A DNA stretch of 47,811 nucleotides, from NCBI RefSeq assembly GCF_001541225.1, contig NZ_LMTS01000242.1, positions 1 to 47,811 of the forward strand, written 5' to 3'. Positions 45,323 to 47,811 of the stretch are shown here, piece after piece; within the stretch, counting starts at the first letter, position 1; each line of letters starts with the position of its first letter. Under the pieces are notes generated by a model that saw only the letters and a program-made list of their open reading frames with translations, was not told where the DNA came from and made no database searches. Origin of the DNA: Variovorax sp. WDL1 (GTDB taxonomy: Bacteria > Pseudomonadota > Gammaproteobacteria > Burkholderiales > Burkholderiaceae_C). Both the position numbers and the translations under genes were made by a program.

Positions 45323-47811
45323 ATGCCCTCCTGCTCCATGAGCGGGAAGCCGCACCTTAGCAATGAGCTGGCGGTCTTCACGATCGCCGCAAGCAACTAC
45401 CTGGCCCATGCGAGTGTCCTCGGCGCATCGGTCGCCGAGCATCACCCCGGGCTCAAGCTCACCGTCTTCCTGCTCGATACGCCGCCGCAGGGGCTGCCGC
45501 TGTCCGAGCACCTCGTCATCGTTCCCGCCGAACAGGCTTTCGAGCGCCAGGAATGGAATCACCGGCGGGCGCACTACGACATCCTCGAGTTCGCCACGAG
45601 CGTCAAGCCCGCGTGCTTTCGCTTCCTGTTCGACCACAGTGCGCGGCGTGCGATCTACCTCGATCCGGACATCCGCGTGTTCCAGCGGCTCGACCAGTTC
45701 TGGGGCGGCGACGAATCGGACGACGCACTGGTCCTGACCCCGCACATCCTCACGCCGCTTCCCGATGACGGCTGCAAGCCCGACGACCTCGCGATCATGA
45801 GGGCCGGGCTCTACAACCTGGGCTTCGCCGCGATGCGGGATACGCCGGACGTGCGCGGGCTGCTCGACTGGTGGGATGCGAAGCTTCACCACCTCTGCCT
45901 GCACGACGTCCGCGAAGGCGTCTTCACCGACCAGAAGTGGATGGACTATGCGCCGCTGCTGCTGCGCAGCAGCAGCGCGGTGCTGGAGCATCCCGGCTTC
46001 AACGTCGCGTACTGGAACCTGCATGAGCGCGTTCCCCGCCTCGAAGGCGGGCGCTGGCAGGTGGAGAGCCGCAAGAAGGCGGACTGCGACCTCGTCTTCT
46101 TCCATTTCAGCGGCTACGCGGCAGACCAGGGCGGAATCTCGAAGCACGAAAACCGCTTCGGCAGCCAGCCGCCAGGCGATGCGCTCCGGCTGTTCGAAGA
46201 CTATGCGGGCGCCCTCGAGGCGGCCGGCGTCCGGGAGACCCGCGCGATCGAAGCGCCGCGCGCCGCTTTCCGCGACGGCACGTCCTGGGACACCGCGTGC
46301 CGCGCGCTGTACCGCCAGGCCATCGCTGAAGGCCTGGCGTTCGGCGATCCGCTGGAGGAGCCGGCCTTTCTCGACTGGGCCGCGGGCGTCGCGCCCGGCG
46401 ACCATGTCGGACGCTACCTCCGGGCGGTGCTGCGGCTGCGGGGCGACGTCGCCATTGCCTACGACGACGGCCGCCAAACGGCCGGGCTGTTGACGTGGCT
46501 GCGGATTTCGGGTCAGCCGGAGATGGGGCTCGACCCCGCGCTGGTCGAACGCTTCGCCGGGACAGGCGAGCCGGATGCCGCGCGTGTCAATTACGTGGGC
46601 TACCTGCGCTCGCACATTGGCGTCGGCGAGGCAGCGCGGCAGAGCATCGCGGCGCTGGAAGCCGCCGGCGTCGCGGTGCGGACGCACGACATTTCGGCCG
46701 ATGCGGCGGCGCCGATCGGAAACTATGCAGTCCCGGGCGCCCGGCTGGCGGGTGCGGCGGCGGTCACCATCCTCGGCTGCAACGCGGATGTCCTGCCGGG
46801 TGTGCTCGCGGCGTTGCCGGGCGACATGCGCGACACCTATCGCATCGGCTGCTGGTACTGGGAGACGCCCTGCTTCCCGGAACAATGGGCGAACCGCTTC
46901 GACCTGGTGGACGAGATCTGGGTCGCGTCGCGATTCGTGGCCGACGCGATCCGCGAAAAGGCGACCGTGCCCGTGCTGGTGATGCCGCCCATGGTGCGTC
47001 CGCCCCGGCCACGGCGCGACCGGCCCTGGCTGGCCACGCTGCTGCCCGAGGTCACGGCAGACGAATTCGTCTTCCTGTTCCAGTTCGACGTCGCCTCCGT
47101 CCCCTTCCGCAAGAACCCCGAGGGCGCGATCGCGGCCTTCAGCGAGGCTTTCTCGCCGGAGGAGCCGGTCCGCCTCGTGCTGAAGCTGTTGAACGGGCAT
47201 GCCGAGCCGCGGCTCGTGGACGCGCTGCGCAGTGCGGCGGCAGGCCGGCGGATCTCGCTGCTGGACGCGGCGCTGGAGCGCGCCGACAGCTTCCGCCTGC
47301 TTGCCAGCGCGGACAGCTTCGTCTCGCTTCACCGCTCGGAGGGCTTCGGCCTGTCGATCGCCGAGGCCATGGCCTATGAGCTGCCCGTCGTGACGACCGG
47401 CTGGAGCGGCAATGCAGACTTCACCACGGACGACAACGCCGCCATTGTTCCGTGCGACGTCGTGCCCGGCGCGCTCGCGCACGGGCCCTATCCGGCCGGC
47501 ACGCCCTGGGCGGAACCCAGGCTGGACGTGGCCGCGCAGCTGATGCGCCGGGTCTGGACCGACATGGCCTGGCGCGAGGCGATCGGCCAGGCGGGCGCGG
47601 CGACGGTGGCGCAGCGCTACAGCGCGGCCACGGTCGGCACCGCAATGCGCGAGCGCCTGCTGCGCATCGAGCGCTCCGCGCGGGTCAACGTCCGGCGGCA
47701 GCAGGCGCCGGCGGCGGGTGCGCATGCATCGGACCGCACCCGGTCGGCCGCCGTCCGGATCGCATCGGACGTGCTGCGTTTCCCCGGCTACTACCTGGCG
47801 CGGCTGCCGCG
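45323..47811 (+). CDS. Large glycosyltransferase, partial at the window edge
   Basis: 829 codons to the end of the window with no stop. The N-terminal part (LAVFTIAASNYLAHASVLGA, then AIYLDPDIRVFQRLD with a DPD metal motif) resembles GT8/nucleotide-diphospho-sugar transferases, and a WMDYAPLLL block follows. From about residue 425 comes a GT4/GT1-type domain: NYVGYLRSHIGVGEAARQS, CWYWETPCFPEQW, KNPEGAIAAF, and the donor-binding FVSLHRSEGFGLSIAEAMAY with GWSGNADF. It likely elongates a surface polysaccharide with the preceding protein. The ATG at 45323 has GGAG four bases upstream; 45338 is the alternative. Confidence 0.85.
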   Translation, partial: MPSCSMSGKPHLSNELAVFTIAASNYLAHASVLGASVAEHHPGLKLTVFLLDTPPQGLPLSEHLVIVPAEQAFERQEWNHRRAHYDILEFATSVKPACFRFLFDHSARRAIYLDPDIRVFQRLDQFWGGDESDDALVLTPHILTPLPDDGCKPDDLAIMRAGLYNLGFAAMRDTPDVRGLLDWWDAKLHHLCLHDVREGVFTDQKWMDYAPLLLRSSSAVLEHPGFNVAYWNLHERVPRLEGGRWQVESRKKADCDLVFFHFSGYAADQGGISKHENRFGSQPPGDALRLFEDYAGALEAAGVRETRAIEAPRAAFRDGTSWDTACRALYRQAIAEGLAFGDPLEEPAFLDWAAGVAPGDHVGRYLRAVLRLRGDVAIAYDDGRQTAGLLTWLRISGQPEMGLDPALVERFAGTGEPDAARVNYVGYLRSHIGVGEAARQSIAALEAAGVAVRTHDISADAAAPIGNYAVPGARLAGAAAVTILGCNADVLPGVLAALPGDMRDTYRIGCWYWETPCFPEQWANRFDLVDEIWVASRFVADAIREKATVPVLVMPPMVRPPRPRRDRPWLATLLPEVTADEFVFLFQFDVASVPFRKNPEGAIAAFSEAFSPEEPVRLVLKLLNGHAEPRLVDALRSAAAGRRISLLDAALERADSFRLLASADSFVSLHRSEGFGLSIAEAMAYELPVVTTGWSGNADFTTDDNAAIVPCDVVPGALAHGPYPAGTPWAEPRLDVAAQLMRRVWTDMAWREAIGQAGAATVAQRYSAATVGTAMRERLLRIERSARVNVRRQQAPAAGAHASDRTRSAAVRIASDVLRFPGYYLARLP

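Noticed and set aside
45278..47725. An 815-codon open frame on the minus strand opposite the last glycosyltransferase
   Set aside because: The plus-strand frame has clear glycosyltransferase motifs and a ribosome site; the antisense frame has none.

Overview
The window is high-GC, gene-dense DNA of a betaproteobacterium. Burkholderiales is likely, judged from the ClpB, GroEL, Lon, FtsH and PpsA sequences and the GC-rich codon use; this is an inference, as no rRNA or marker gene is present. I see no tRNA, rRNA, CRISPR array, transposase, integrase or plasmid/phage gene. Most genes sit in short, tightly packed operons arranged as alternating divergent and convergent pairs, often with ATGA/GTGA stop-start overlaps.

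Layout. 1-7.5 kb: the first codons of clpB (leftward), a small monoheme cytochrome c, a flavodoxin-UspA pair, a small conserved gene, an exported Ala-rich protein, an orphan groEL and a lon protease. 7.5-13 kb: a frameshifted DHH phosphoesterase, a small protein, an APH-like kinase, a PRPP synthetase paralogue, an acetyl-CoA acetyltransferase and a second Ala-rich exported protein. 13-25.7 kb: a FocA/NirC channel; a leftward operon of acyl/acetyl-CoA synthetase, 2-oxoacid dehydrogenase E1-alpha, E1-beta, E2 and a free acyl carrier protein; a methyltransferase/erythromycin-esterase fusion; an ACP/AMP-ligase/PlsC fusion; and a phospholipase D-family lipoprotein. 25.8-33.8 kb: a secreted protein, a CBS protein, a small protein and an MgtA-type P-ATPase; a membrane protein; and a coupled UspA-PEP synthase-CBS operon. 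33.9-41.3 kb: FtsH, an attachment-type protein, a glycine-zipper lipoprotein, Hsp20, a triple-BON protein, a BON gene remnant, UspA and a Deg-type lipoprotein protease. 41.4-47.8 kb is different in kind: a Tat-exported alpha/beta hydrolase and two very large glycosyltransferase/sulfotransferase proteins, the last cut by the window edge.

The main result is regulatory. From position 83 to 39295 nearly every operon start carries a 14-bp palindromic Crp/Fnr-superfamily box of the form TTG[AC]-N6-[GT]CAA. I count 20 perfect copies and one with a single mismatch. I can assign 23 promoters to these boxes. In 21 of them a -10-like hexamer lies exactly 32 bp (centre to centre) from the box, and in 2 it lies 31 bp away, which is the geometry of a class II FNR-type activated promoter. 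Three boxes are placed to serve genes on both sides. No box was found upstream of the hydrolase or the glycosyltransferase genes. No Crp/Fnr regulator gene lies in the window.

Taken together, about 39 kb looks like one coordinated stress and low-oxygen regulon. It combines chaperones and proteases (ClpB, GroEL, Lon, FtsH, Hsp20, Deg), universal stress and CBS proteins, envelope proteins (BON, glycine-zipper, Ala-rich), a cytochrome, and a switch in C2/C3 metabolism (acetyl-CoA synthetase, pyruvate-dehydrogenase-like E1/E2, thiolase, formate/nitrite channel, PEP synthase). The oxygen or redox signal is inferred from box similarity to FNR/Anr/FixK sites and is not shown by the sequence.
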